NCBI RefSeq assembly: GCF_004217225.1
Contig: NZ_SHKM01000002.1
Location: forward strand, 439,307 to 503,306
DNA: 64,000 bases
Source of the DNA: Azospira oryzae
GTDB taxonomy: Bacteria > Pseudomonadota > Gammaproteobacteria > Burkholderiales > Rhodocyclaceae
Reading direction: 5' to 3'
How positions within the stretch are numbered: position 1 is the first letter of the stretch; every line of letters begins with the position of its first letter. Of this stretch, positions 40,869-50,190 are shown one piece after another. Below the pieces are notes generated by a model. That model worked only from the letters and a program-made list of their open reading frames with translations. It ran no database searches and was not told where the DNA came from. The position numbers and the translations under genes are program-made.

Positions 40869-42566
40869 ATGGACGCCAACGAACTCGCCGCCCAACAACT
40901 CTACAAACTCCAGGGCGAACTGAAGAACAAGAAGGTGCTGGTGGTGGACCGCCACCCGGACGCCCGCAACGCCATGCGCATGATGCTGTCCACCATCGGC
41001 ATCACCAGTGTCCAGGGGGTCGGCTCGGCCACCGAAGTGCTGCGCCTGGTGAAAAGCAGCAGCTACGACATCATCCTCTCCGACTACCAGCTGGAGGACG
41101 GCCGCGACGGCCAGCAGCTGCTGGAAGAGCTGCGCTACAAGCGCCTCATTTCCCTGTCCACCCTGTTCATGGTGGTGACCGGGGAGCGGGCCTACAAAAA
41201 CGTGGTGTCGGTGGCCGAGCTGGCGCCGGACGACTACCTGATCAAGCCCTTCACCGGCGAGCAGCTGCAGCAGCGCCTGGCCCGGGCCCTGTACAAGAAG
41301 TTCGTCTTCCACCAGGCCTACCGCAACGTCGAGCGCAGCCGCTACGAGGACGCCGTCACCGCCTGCGACGACATCATCCAGCAATATCCCCAGTACCAGC
41401 ACGACGCCCGCCACCTGCAGGCCGACCTGCTCAACAGCCTGGGCCGCTATGTCGAGGCGGAGGCCGCCTACCGCCAGATGCTGGAACAGAAGGACCTGGC
41501 CTGGGCCCGCATGGGCGTGGCCGTGGCGGTGCACGGCCAGGGGCGGGTGGACGAGGCCGTGACCCAGCTCGAGGCCCTGGTGCAGGATTTCCCCGAATAC
41601 CTGGCCGCCTTCGACTTCCTGGCCAGGCTGCGGGAGGAAAAGGGCGACTCCACCGGTGCCCAGCAGGCCCTGCAGGCCGCCGCCGCCATTTCCCCCAACA
41701 ACACCATGCGCCAGCGGGCGGTGGGCGACATGGCGGTGCGCAACAACGACCTGGAAGCGGCCGAGCGGGCCTACAACACGGTGCTCAGCCGGGCCCGGGG
41801 CTCCTCCCTGCGCAGCATCGACGACTACGCCAACCTGTCCCGGGTCATGCTGGAGAAGGGCAATGTGGCCGGCGCCAAGCTGGTGGCCCAGGACCTGCGC
41901 CGGGACTGGCGCGGCGACAAGCAGGGGGAGCTGGCCTCCCTGGTCATCGACAGCCTGGTGCAGACCAAGGAAGGGGCGCCGGACAAGGCGGCCCGCAGCA
42001 TTGCCGCCGCCATGGAACTGCACAAGGTCCTGGTGGCCGAGGGCAAGATGGAGGAGAAGCGCCCCCTGTCGCAAAAGGTGGCGGTGGACCTGGCCCACGC
42101 CTGCATGGCCAACGGCAAGGAGGCGGACGCCCAGAGCCTGCTGCGCCAGGTGGCGGCGGAGAACAACGAGGACCGGGGCGTGCTGGCCCACATCCAGGGT
42201 GTCTTCGAGAAGACCGGCAACGCCGAGGCGGGCAAGGCCCTGCTCGAGGACGTCTCCCGGGAGATCATCCAGATCAACAACCAGGGCGTGCTGGCCGCCC
42301 GCAGCGGCGATTTCGACGGCTCGGTGCAGCTGCTGATCGAGGCGGCGGAGCGGGTGCCCAACCTGCAGTTCCTGGTCAATGCGGCCAAGTCCATCTACAC
42401 CCTGATGGACCAGAAGGGCTGGCAGCCGGAACTGGCGGAGCGGGCCCACCGCTATCTGGAAAAGGCCCGCAGCCGCTCCCCGGACGACCCCCGCGTCATA
42501 TCCGGGCGCGACATGTACCAGCGGGTGGCCCGCAAATACGGGGTTCAGGTCGATACGGACAGCTGA
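40869..42566 (+). CDS. Response regulator with C-terminal TPR repeats
   Basis: The 565-residue cytosolic protein begins with a receiver domain (about 20-140): VVDRHPD, phosphoacceptor Asp72 in LSDYQLEDG, Thr104 and Lys126 in LIKPF. About 400 residues of tetratricopeptide-like helices follow, for example RYVEAEAAYRQMLEQ and AERAYNTVLSRA, ending near residue 540. The usual second acidic residue of the metal pocket is Arg28 here. Output is probably protein-protein interaction, since there is no DNA-binding or enzyme domain. No histidine kinase is adjacent. The ATG at 40869 is chosen; an upstream start adds five residues. Confidence 0.85.
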   Translation: MDANELAAQQLYKLQGELKNKKVLVVDRHPDARNAMRMMLSTIGITSVQGVGSATEVLRLVKSSSYDIILSDYQLEDGRDGQQLLEELRYKRLISLSTLFMVVTGERAYKNVVSVAELAPDDYLIKPFTGEQLQQRLARALYKKFVFHQAYRNVERSRYEDAVTACDDIIQQYPQYQHDARHLQADLLNSLGRYVEAEAAYRQMLEQKDLAWARMGVAVAVHGQGRVDEAVTQLEALVQDFPEYLAAFDFLARLREEKGDSTGAQQALQAAAAISPNNTMRQRAVGDMAVRNNDLEAAERAYNTVLSRARGSSLRSIDDYANLSRVMLEKGNVAGAKLVAQDLRRDWRGDKQGELASLVIDSLVQTKEGAPDKAARSIAAAMELHKVLVAEGKMEEKRPLSQKVAVDLAHACMANGKEADAQSLLRQVAAENNEDRGVLAHIQGVFEKTGNAEAGKALLEDVSREIIQINNQGVLAARSGDFDGSVQLLIEAAERVPNLQFLVNAAKSIYTLMDQKGWQPELAERAHRYLEKARSRSPDDPRVISGRDMYQRVARKYGVQVDTDS

Positions 42567-42624
42567 TCCGGCGTCGCCGGCCCGGCCCGGTGCCGTACGG
42601 GACGACTTGGGGAAAACCCGCTCA

Positions 42625-42648
42625 GGCCCCTGATCCCAGGGGCTTTTT
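42625..42648 (+). terminator. Terminator after the receiver-TPR gene
   Basis: GCCCCT and AGGGGC pair around a 6-nt loop and are followed by TTTTT. The element lies about 40 bp before the first Liv binding-protein start. Confidence 0.8.
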
Positions 42649-42689
42649 GGTATCATTTGCGGCTTTTCTCAACCCCGGAAGGACCCACG

Positions 42690-43844
42690 ATGTCCCGCAA
42701 AACCCTGATCGCCGCCCTGCTTCCCCTGGCCACCGGTTTGGCCGCCGTTCCTGCCTGGGCCGACATCAATGTGGGCGTCTCCCTGGCCGCCACCGGCCCC
42801 GCCGCCTCCCTCGGCATTCCGGAAAAGAACTCCATCGCCCTGCTGCCCACCACCGTGGCCGGCCAGAAGGTGAACTACATCGTCCTCGACGACGCCACCG
42901 ACTCCACCACCGCGGTGAAGAACATCAAGAAGCTGATCAGCGAAAACAAGGTGGACCTGGTCATCGGCTCCTCCACCACGCCCAGCTCCCTGGCCATGAT
43001 GGACGTGGCCGTGGAAAACGAGACCCCCATGATCTCCATGGCCGGCTCCGCCATCGTCGTCGAGCCCATGGACGCCAAGCGCCACTGGGTCTTCAAGTCC
43101 GCCCAGAACGACGCCCACATGGCCACCGCCATCGTCGAGCACATGACCAACAACAATGTGCACAGCGTCGCCTTCATCGGCTTCGCCGACGCCTACGGCC
43201 AGGGCTGGTTCAAGGAATTCGCCAAGATCGCCGAGGCCCGCAAGATCAAGATCGTGGCCAACGAGAGCTACCAGCGCAACGACACCTCGGTCACCGGCCA
43301 GACCCTGAAGATTCTCGCCGCCAAGCCCGATGCCGTGCTGGTGGGCGCCGCCGGCACCCCGGCCGTGCTGCCGCAGAAGACCCTGAAGGAGAAGGGCTAC
43401 AAGGGCGCCATCTACCAGACCCACGGCGTCGCCAATGCGGACTTCCTGCGGGTCGGCGGCAAGGACGTGGAAGGCGCCCTGCTGCCCGTGGGCCCCATGA
43501 TGGTGGCCGAGCAGCTGCCCAACGACAACCCGGTGAAGAAGTCCGCCCTGGAATACGTGAAGAAGTACGAGGGCGTGCACGGCAAGGGCAGCATCAGCTC
43601 CTTCGGCGGCCATGCCTGGGATGCGGGCGTGCTGCTGAGCAACGCCATTCCCGCCGCCCTGAAGAAGGCCCAGCCCGGCACCAAGGAATTCCGCAAGGCC
43701 CTGCGCGACGCCATCGAAGGCAGCAAGAACCTGCCCGCCGCCCACGGCATCTTCAACATGACGCCCCAGGATCACCAGGGCTTCGACCAGCGCGCCCGGG
43801 TCATGGTGAAGGTCGAGAACGGCACCTGGAAGCTGATCAAGTAA
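42690..43844 (+). CDS. Liv-type ABC importer substrate-binding protein 1
   Basis: The 384-residue periplasmic protein has a Sec signal (MSRKTLIAALLPLATGLAAV, cleavage near AWA-DI) and a type I periplasmic binding fold (DINVGVSLAATGPAASLGIP, then the DFLRVGGKDVEG and DQRARVMV segments). It should deliver branched-chain amino acids or a related small acid to the LivHMGF complex encoded next. The start is supported by GGAAGGACC. Two close paralogues lie on the opposite strand at 47655 and 48856. Confidence 0.9.
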   Translation: MSRKTLIAALLPLATGLAAVPAWADINVGVSLAATGPAASLGIPEKNSIALLPTTVAGQKVNYIVLDDATDSTTAVKNIKKLISENKVDLVIGSSTTPSSLAMMDVAVENETPMISMAGSAIVVEPMDAKRHWVFKSAQNDAHMATAIVEHMTNNNVHSVAFIGFADAYGQGWFKEFAKIAEARKIKIVANESYQRNDTSVTGQTLKILAAKPDAVLVGAAGTPAVLPQKTLKEKGYKGAIYQTHGVANADFLRVGGKDVEGALLPVGPMMVAEQLPNDNPVKKSALEYVKKYEGVHGKGSISSFGGHAWDAGVLLSNAIPAALKKAQPGTKEFRKALRDAIEGSKNLPAAHGIFNMTPQDHQGFDQRARVMVKVENGTWKLIK

Positions 43845-43923
43845 ACCGCTGAACGCCTAACCGTATTACCCAGCCAAACGCCGGCCCCGGGCTTCCCCCG
43901 GGGCCGCGGCGTTGAAAGCACTC

Positions 43924-44973
43924 ATGGATCTGCAAATTCTTCTGCTCCTGGGCCAGGACGGCCTCACCAACGGCGCCATCTACGCCCTGCTGGCCCTGGC
44001 CCTGGTGCTGGTGTTCGCCGTCACCCGGGTGATCTTTCTGCCCCAGGGCGAATTCGTCGCCTACGGCGCCCTCACCCTGGCCGCCATCCAGGCCGGCAAG
44101 CTGCCGGGCACGGTGTGGCTGGCCGTCATCCTCGGCATCGCCGTGGTCCTGATCGACGGCGGCCTGGCCCTCAAGAGCGGCAACCTGAAGCGCCTGCCCC
44201 GCATCGTCCTCGGCAACCTGGGCCTGCCCCTGGTGCTGCTGGGCCTGATCTCCGGCCTGGAGGCGGAGGCCCTGGCGGCCCTCGCCCTGCCCCTGCAGAT
44301 CCTGCTCACCCTGGGCATCGTCGTGCCCCTGGGCCCCCTGCTCTACCGCCTGGTATTCCAGCCCATCGCCGAGGCCTCCTCCCTGGTACTGCTGATCGTC
44401 GCCGTGGCCCTGCACATGACCCTGATCGGCCTGGGCCTGGTCTTCTTCGGCGCCGAGGGCTTCCGCACCCAGCCCTTCTCCGACGGTGCCCTGGAAATCG
44501 GCCCCCTGCTGCTGCAGCACCAGACCCTGTGGATCCTGTTCGCCTCCGCCGCCCTCATCGCCGTGCTCTACGTGCTGTTCGAGCGCACGGTGTACGGCAA
44601 GGCCCTGCGCGCCACCGCCCTCAACCGCACCGGCGCCCGCCTGATGGGCATCTCCACCACCATGGCCGGCAAGCTGTCCCTGGGCCTGGCCGCCTTCATC
44701 GGCGCCCTCTCCGGCGTGCTGGTGTCGCCCATGACCACCCTCTACTACGACTCGGGCTTCCTCATCGGCCTGAAGGGCTTCGTTGGCGCCATCATCGGCG
44801 GCCTCGCCTCCTACCCCGTTGCCGCCCTCGGCGCCGTGCTGGTGGGCCTGCTGGAGTCCTACTCCTCCTTCTACGCCAGCGCCTTCAAGGAAGTGATCGT
44901 GTTCACCCTCATCATTCCGGTGCTGGTGTGGCGCTCCCTCACCTCCCACCACGTCGAGGAGGAGGAGGAATGA
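43924..44973 (+). CDS. livH: Liv-type ABC importer permease LivH
   Basis: The 349-residue inner-membrane permease has about eight helices and the family segments LTNGAIYALLALALVLVFAV and RATALNRTGARLMGI (the EAA-like cytoplasmic loop). The insert near residues 75-115 (ALKSGNLKRLPR) makes it slightly longer than E. coli LivH. The ATG at 43924 is chosen; the frame is open from a TTG 12 nt earlier and the ribosome site is weak. Its stop overlaps the next gene by 4 nt. Confidence 0.9.
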   Translation: MDLQILLLLGQDGLTNGAIYALLALALVLVFAVTRVIFLPQGEFVAYGALTLAAIQAGKLPGTVWLAVILGIAVVLIDGGLALKSGNLKRLPRIVLGNLGLPLVLLGLISGLEAEALAALALPLQILLTLGIVVPLGPLLYRLVFQPIAEASSLVLLIVAVALHMTLIGLGLVFFGAEGFRTQPFSDGALEIGPLLLQHQTLWILFASAALIAVLYVLFERTVYGKALRATALNRTGARLMGISTTMAGKLSLGLAAFIGALSGVLVSPMTTLYYDSGFLIGLKGFVGAIIGGLASYPVAALGAVLVGLLESYSSFYASAFKEVIVFTLIIPVLVWRSLTSHHVEEEEE

Positions 44974-46751
44974 TGTCAGCCAAGCTCTCCCCGGCCCGGG
45001 CCATCCTGGCCGCCTTCCTGCTCTTCCTCGTCACCGGCCCCCTCTGGCTGCCGGAGTTCCACGTCACCCTGCTCAATTACATCGGCCTCTACGGCCTGGT
45101 GGCCCTGGGCCTGGTGCTGCTCACCGGCGTCGGCGGCCTCACCTCCTTCGGCCAGGCCGCCTTCGTCGGCCTCGGCGCCTACACCACGGCCTACCTGACC
45201 ACGGCCTACGGCGTCTCTCCCTGGCTGACCCTGCTGGCCGGCCTGGGCCTGACCCTGGCCTTCGCCCTCTGCCTCGGTTTCATCACCCTGCGCCTGTCGG
45301 GCCACTTCCTGCCCCTGGGCACCATCGCCTGGGGCATCAGCCTCTACTTCCTCTTCGGCAACCTGGAATGGCTGGGGGGCCACACCGGCATGACCGGCAT
45401 CCCGGCGGTATCCCTGTTCGGCCTGGAACTGAAGGACAGCCGCAGCTTCTTCTACCTGATCTGGGTGGTGCTGCTGGGGGCCATGCTGGCCACCCGCAAC
45501 CTGCTGGATTCCCGGGAAGGCCGGGCCATCCGCGCCCTCAAGGGCGGCACCGTCATGGCCGAGGCCATGGGCGTGAACACGGCCCGCTCCAAGATCGTCA
45601 TCTTCACCGTGGCGGCGCTCTATGCCTGCGTCTCCGGCTGGCTTTACGCCCACCTGCAGCGCTTCGTGAATCCCACCCCGTTCTCCATCAACCAGGGGGT
45701 GGAATTCCTCTTCATGGCGGTGATCGGCGGTGTCGCCCACGTCTGGGGCGCCGTGGTCGGCGCCGGCCTCATCACCGTGCTCAAGCAGTGGCTGCAGGAC
45801 CTGCTGCCGGAACTGCTGGGCCAGAGCGGCAACTTCGAGGTGATCGTCTTCGGCCTGATGATGATCTTCGTCCTGCACCGGGCCCGCAACGGCCTGTGGC
45901 CGGCCATCGCCCGCCTGGTGCCGGCGCAAAAGCAGGAGCGCCACGCCGTGGCCGCCGCCGAGCCCCTGCCGCGGCGCCAGATGCCCGCCGCCGGCACCGT
46001 GCTGCTGCAGGCCGAAGGCGTCACCAAGCGCTTCGGCGGCCTGGTGGCGAACAAGGACATGGCCCTGACGGTGCAGGCCGGCGAGGTGATGGCCCTGATC
46101 GGCCCCAACGGCGCCGGCAAGAGCACCATGTTCAACTGCATTTCCGGCGTCAATCCGCCCAGCGAAGGCCGCATCAGCTTCCTCGGCCAGCCGGTGGCCG
46201 GCCTGGAGGCCCGGGACATCGCCCGCCTCGGCCTCTCCCGCACCTTCCAGCACGTGCGCCTGCTCTCGGGCATGACGGTGCTGGAGAACGTGGCCATCGG
46301 CGCCCACCTGCGGGGCCGCCACAACTACCTGGCCGCCGGCCTGCGCCTGGAGCGGGCCGAAGAGGCCCGTCTGCTGGCCGAGGCGGCGCGCCAGATCGAG
46401 CGGGTGGGCCTGGCCGAACACATGTTCGACGCCGCCGGCAGCCTGGCCCTGGGCAAGCAGCGCATCGTCGAAATCGCCCGGGCCCTGGCCGCCGACCCCT
46501 GCCTGCTGCTGCTGGACGAGCCCGCCGCCGGCCTGCGCTACCTGGAAAAGCAGGCCCTGGCCGAGCTGCTGCGCAAGCTGCGCGGCGAAGGCATGGGCAT
46601 CCTGCTGGTGGAGCACGACATGGACTTCGTCATGGGCCTGGCCGACCGGGTGGTGGTCATGGAATTCGGCGAAAAGCTGGCCGAGGGCCTGCCGGAGGAA
46701 ATCCAGAAAAATCCGGCGGTGCTGGAAGCCTACCTGGGGGGAGTGGAATGA
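44970..46751 (+). CDS. livMG: Fused LivM permease and LivG ATPase
   Basis: The 593-residue protein is two subunits in one chain. Residues 1-320 are a LivM-type permease (LLTGVGGLTSFGQAAFVGLG, then VNTARSKIVIFTVAALYACV). After a linker rich in Ala/Pro/Arg (about 325-345), residues 345-593 form a LivG-type ATPase with Walker A GPNGAGKST, DEPAAGL and the H-loop VEHDMDFVM. The ABC signature is LALGK instead of the common LSYGQ. The frame runs through without a stop. It starts in ATGATG overlapping livH and its end overlaps livF in the same way. Confidence 0.92.
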   Translation: MMSAKLSPARAILAAFLLFLVTGPLWLPEFHVTLLNYIGLYGLVALGLVLLTGVGGLTSFGQAAFVGLGAYTTAYLTTAYGVSPWLTLLAGLGLTLAFALCLGFITLRLSGHFLPLGTIAWGISLYFLFGNLEWLGGHTGMTGIPAVSLFGLELKDSRSFFYLIWVVLLGAMLATRNLLDSREGRAIRALKGGTVMAEAMGVNTARSKIVIFTVAALYACVSGWLYAHLQRFVNPTPFSINQGVEFLFMAVIGGVAHVWGAVVGAGLITVLKQWLQDLLPELLGQSGNFEVIVFGLMMIFVLHRARNGLWPAIARLVPAQKQERHAVAAAEPLPRRQMPAAGTVLLQAEGVTKRFGGLVANKDMALTVQAGEVMALIGPNGAGKSTMFNCISGVNPPSEGRISFLGQPVAGLEARDIARLGLSRTFQHVRLLSGMTVLENVAIGAHLRGRHNYLAAGLRLERAEEARLLAEAARQIERVGLAEHMFDAAGSLALGKQRIVEIARALAADPCLLLLDEPAAGLRYLEKQALAELLRKLRGEGMGILLVEHDMDFVMGLADRVVVMEFGEKLAEGLPEEIQKNPAVLEAYLGGVE

Positions 46752-47506
46752 TGAACGCCGCGCACGAACCCAAGCCCGTGCTGGAAGTGAGCGACCTGTG
46801 CGTCGCCTACGGCAAGGTGGAAGCCCTGCACAAGGTCAGCCTGCGCATCCGCGAGGGCGAGATCGTCACCGTCATCGGCCCCAACGGGGCCGGCAAGACC
46901 ACCCTGCTCTCCGCCCTGATGGGCCTCTTGCCCTACCGGGGCGAGGTGGCCTACGTCGGCCACAATCTCGATGCCCATGTGGAAGTGGAAGAGCGGGTCG
47001 GCCAGGGCCTGACCCTGGTGCCGGAAAAGCGGGAACTGTTCGCCGAGATGAGCGTGGAGGACAACCTGCTGCTGGGCGCCTTCCACCGCTACCGCAGCGG
47101 CCTGCGGGACCACGCCCAGACCATGGAGGAGGTGTTCGCCCTCTTCCCCCGCCTCAAGGAGCGGCGCACCCAGGCCGCCGGCACCCTGTCCGGCGGCGAG
47201 CGCCAGATGCTGGCCATGGGCCGGGCCCTGATGGCCAAGCCGAAACTGCTGATGCTGGACGAGCCTTCCCTGGGCCTCGCCCCCCTCATCATCAAGGAAA
47301 TCTTCCGCATCGTCGCCGAGCTGAAGCAGACCGGCGTCTCCATCCTGCTGGTGGAACAGAACGCCCGGGCCGCCCTGCAGGTGGCCGACTACGGTTACGT
47401 GCTGGAAACCGGCGAGGTCTCCCTGGAAGGCCCCAGCCACGAACTGGCCGACGACCCCCGGGTGATCGAAACCTATCTGGGCCTGGGCGGGAAAAAGACC
47501 GCCTGA
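46748..47506 (+). CDS. livF: Liv-type ABC importer ATPase LivF
   Basis: The 252-residue ATPase has Walker A GPNGAGKTTLLSALMG, Q-loop region PEKRELFAEMSVEDN, signature LSGGERQMLAMGRAL, Walker B LLMLDEPSLGLAP and H-loop LVEQNARAAL. It pairs with the LivG part of the upstream fusion. Its start overlaps livMG by 4 nt. The unit is closed by a bidirectional terminator. Confidence 0.95.
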   Translation: MMNAAHEPKPVLEVSDLCVAYGKVEALHKVSLRIREGEIVTVIGPNGAGKTTLLSALMGLLPYRGEVAYVGHNLDAHVEVEERVGQGLTLVPEKRELFAEMSVEDNLLLGAFHRYRSGLRDHAQTMEEVFALFPRLKERRTQAAGTLSGGERQMLAMGRALMAKPKLLMLDEPSLGLAPLIIKEIFRIVAELKQTGVSILLVEQNARAALQVADYGYVLETGEVSLEGPSHELADDPRVIETYLGLGGKKTA

Positions 47507-47596
47507 GGCATCGGCCTGAAAGGCAATAGGGACGGCCGTTTCCGCCATCCCTGCCCCGCCAGCCGCATCCCGCCTGCCTCCTGGCAGGGGTACATG

Positions 47597-47638
47597 AAAA
47601 AGGCCCGGTGCCGCCCCTCGGCGGCCCGGGCCTTTTCT
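47597..47638. terminator. Bidirectional terminator between livF and binding protein 2
   Basis: AAAAGGCCCGG and CCGGGCCTTTT pair around a 16-nt GC loop with A- and T-runs on either side. It serves both the rightward liv genes and the leftward binding-protein genes. Confidence 0.88.
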
Positions 47639-47654
47639 CTTGCCGGGGGCGGAT

Positions 47655-48824
47655 CTAGGGCTGCAGCTTCCAGGCGCCGTTGTCGATCCTGACCATGACC
47701 CGGGCCCGCTGGTCGAAGCCCAGATGGTCCGTCGGCCCCATGTTGTACACCCCATGGCAGCCCACCACGTCCCGGGTGTTTTCCAGGGCCTCGCGCAGGG
47801 CCTTGCGGAATTCCGGGCTGCCCGGCTGGGCCTTCTTCAGGGCCAGGGGCACGGCGTGCTGCAGCAGCAGGCCCGCATCCCAGACGTGGGCGCCGAAGGT
47901 GGAGACGCTGCCCTTGCCGTGCACCGCCTCGTAGCGCCCCACATAGTCCAGGGCCACCTTGCGGATCGGGTTGTCCGCCGGCAGCTGGGCCGCCACCAGC
48001 ACCGGCCCCGCCGGCAGCAAAGTTCCTTCCACCTCCTTGCCGCCGACCCGCAGGAAGTCGCTGTTGGCGACGCCGTGGGTCTGGTAGATCAGGCCCTTGT
48101 AACCCCGCTCCCGCAGGGTCTTCTGGGGCAGGGCGGCGGGGGTGCCGGCGCCGCCGATGAGCACCGCGTCCGGCCTGGCCGCCAGCACCTTCAGCACCTG
48201 GCCGGTGACCGAGGTGTCGCTGCGGCTGAAACGCTCGTTGGCCACCAGCCGCAGCTTGCGCGCCTCGGCGATCTTGGCGAACTCGTTGAACCAGCCCTCG
48301 CCGTAGGCGTCGGCAAAGCCGATGTAGGCGACGCTGCGCACCTGCTGGCTGGTCATGCTCTCCACCAGGGCGGTGGCCATGTGGGCATCGTTCTGGGCCA
48401 GCTTGAAGACCCAGCGCCGCTTCTCGTCCATGGGCTCGACGATGCGGCTGGAGGCGGCCAGGGCCAGCATGGGCGTCTCGCCCTCCGCCACCGCGTCGAT
48501 CATGGCCAGGGAATTGGGGCTGGTGGTGGAACCGACGATGACGTCCACCCGGTGCTCGGCGATCAGCTTGCGCGCATTCTTCACCGCCGCCGTGGTGTCC
48601 GAAGCATCGTCGAGGACGATGTAAATGACCTTGTGCCCGCCGATGCTGGCCGGCAGCAGGGCCACGCTGTTCTTCTCGGGAATGCCCAGGGACGCCGCCG
48701 GGCCGGTGGCCGAGACGCTGATGCCCACGTTGAGGTCGGCCCGGGCGGGTGCTGCGAACAACAGGGACAGGCCGAGCAGCGATGCGCCCAACCTGGCCCC
48801 GGGAATACTCCAGCTTCCTTGCAT
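47655..48824 (-). CDS. Liv-type ABC importer substrate-binding protein 2
   Basis: The 389-residue periplasmic protein is a close paralogue of the one at 42690 (ADLNVGISVSATGPAASLGI, then IYQTHGVANSDFLRVGGKEV). A Sec signal is present (LGASLLGLSLLFAAPARA). It contains an extra Cys in VVGCHGVYNM. The start follows AGGGAG. It is the second gene of a leftward pair, 31 bp after paralogue 3, and converges on livF. Confidence 0.9.
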   Translation of the reverse strand: MQGSWSIPGARLGASLLGLSLLFAAPARADLNVGISVSATGPAASLGIPEKNSVALLPASIGGHKVIYIVLDDASDTTAAVKNARKLIAEHRVDVIVGSTTSPNSLAMIDAVAEGETPMLALAASSRIVEPMDEKRRWVFKLAQNDAHMATALVESMTSQQVRSVAYIGFADAYGEGWFNEFAKIAEARKLRLVANERFSRSDTSVTGQVLKVLAARPDAVLIGGAGTPAALPQKTLRERGYKGLIYQTHGVANSDFLRVGGKEVEGTLLPAGPVLVAAQLPADNPIRKVALDYVGRYEAVHGKGSVSTFGAHVWDAGLLLQHAVPLALKKAQPGSPEFRKALREALENTRDVVGCHGVYNMGPTDHLGFDQRARVMVRIDNGAWKLQP

Positions 48825-48855
48825 GGTGCGTTCTCCCTGTGATGTTGTCCTGCGA

Positions 48856-50010
48856 CTACTTGACCAGCTTCCAGGCTCCGTCCTGAATGGTGACCATGAC
48901 CCGGGCCCGCTGGTCCAGCCCCAGGTGGTCCTGGGCGCTCATGTTGTACACCCCGTGGGCGCCGGCCACGTTGCGGCTCGCCTCCAGGGCGTCGCGCAGG
49001 GCCTTGCGGAATTCCTTGCTGCCCGGCTGGGCCTTCTTCAGGGCCGCCGGCACGGCCTGGGCCAGCAGCAGGCCCGCATCCCAGGCATAGCCGCCGAAGG
49101 CGGTGACGCTGCCCTTGCCGTGCACCGCCTCGTACTTGCCCACGTACTCCACCGCCGACTTCTTCACCGGGTTGTCATTGGGCAGCTGGGCCGCCACCAG
49201 CACCGGGCCGCTGGGCAGCAGGGTGCCCTCCACCTCCTTGCCGCCGACCCGCAGGAAGTCGTTGTTGGCGACGCCGTGGGTCTGGTAGATCGGCCCCTTG
49301 TAGCCCCGCTCCCGCAGGGCCTTCTGAGGCAGGGCCGCCGGGGTGCCGGCGGCACCGATGAGGATGGCGTCGGGCTTGGCGGCGAGCAGCTTCAGCACCT
49401 GGCCGGTAACCGAGGTGTCGGCCCGGTTGAAGCGCTCGTTGCCCACCAGGGCCAGCTTGCGCACCTCCGCCACCTTGGCGAACTCGCCGTACCAGCCTTC
49501 GCCGTAGGCGTCGGCAAAGCCGATGTAGGCCACCGTCTTCACGTTGTTGCTGGTCATGTGCTCGACGATGGCGGTGGACATCTGGGCGTCGTTCTGGGGC
49601 GTCTTGAACACCCACTTGCGCTTCTCGTCCATGGGCTCGACGATGCGGGCCGAGGCGGCCATGGCGATCATGGGCGTCTCCGCTTCGGCCACGGTGTCGA
49701 TCATGGCCAGGGAGTTGGGCGTGGTGGTGGAGCCGATGATGAGATCCACCTTGTGCTCGCCGATCAGCTTCTTGGCGTTTTTCACCGCCGCCGTGGTGTC
49801 CGAGGCGTCGTCGAGGACGATGTAATTGACCTTCTGCCCGCCGATGCTGGCCGGCAGCAGGGCCACGGTGTTTTTCTCGGGAATGCCCAGGGATGCCGCC
49901 GGACCGGTGGCGGAGAGGGTAATGCCGACATTGAGGTCGGCCAGGGCGGGACGGGATAGGGAAATACAGGCGAGCGGCAGCAATGCCGCCACCAGGGCGT
50001 TCAGTTTCAT
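48856..50010 (-). CDS. Liv-type ABC importer substrate-binding protein 3
   Basis: The 384-residue paralogue of the two other binding proteins has a Sec signal (MKLNALVAALLPLACISLSR, cleavage near ALA-DL) and the same fold, with DLNVGITLSATGPAASLGIP and IYQTHGVANNDFLRVGGKEV. The ribosome site GGAGGAGTC precedes ATG at 50010. An AT-rich tract just upstream (TAATAT or TATAAA on the minus strand near 50030) may be the -10 of its promoter. Confidence 0.9.
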   Translation of the reverse strand: MKLNALVAALLPLACISLSRPALADLNVGITLSATGPAASLGIPEKNTVALLPASIGGQKVNYIVLDDASDTTAAVKNAKKLIGEHKVDLIIGSTTTPNSLAMIDTVAEAETPMIAMAASARIVEPMDEKRKWVFKTPQNDAQMSTAIVEHMTSNNVKTVAYIGFADAYGEGWYGEFAKVAEVRKLALVGNERFNRADTSVTGQVLKLLAAKPDAILIGAAGTPAALPQKALRERGYKGPIYQTHGVANNDFLRVGGKEVEGTLLPSGPVLVAAQLPNDNPVKKSAVEYVGKYEAVHGKGSVTAFGGYAWDAGLLLAQAVPAALKKAQPGSKEFRKALRDALEASRNVAGAHGVYNMSAQDHLGLDQRARVMVTIQDGAWKLVK

Positions 50011-50190
50011 GACTCCTCCACTGCGTTTTTTATATTAGTGCCGCCGGGACGGCGGGGGCTCACACCCAGCGGAGGATCATACCCGGCCCCCTCCCCCCAG
50101 GGGAAGAGCGGGCGCCGGAGGAGGATGGTGCCGGCCCGGGGGCGCCGGTGGGGGAGCGGAAAGGGCGTCCCGCGGCACCCCCGCCCGGGA

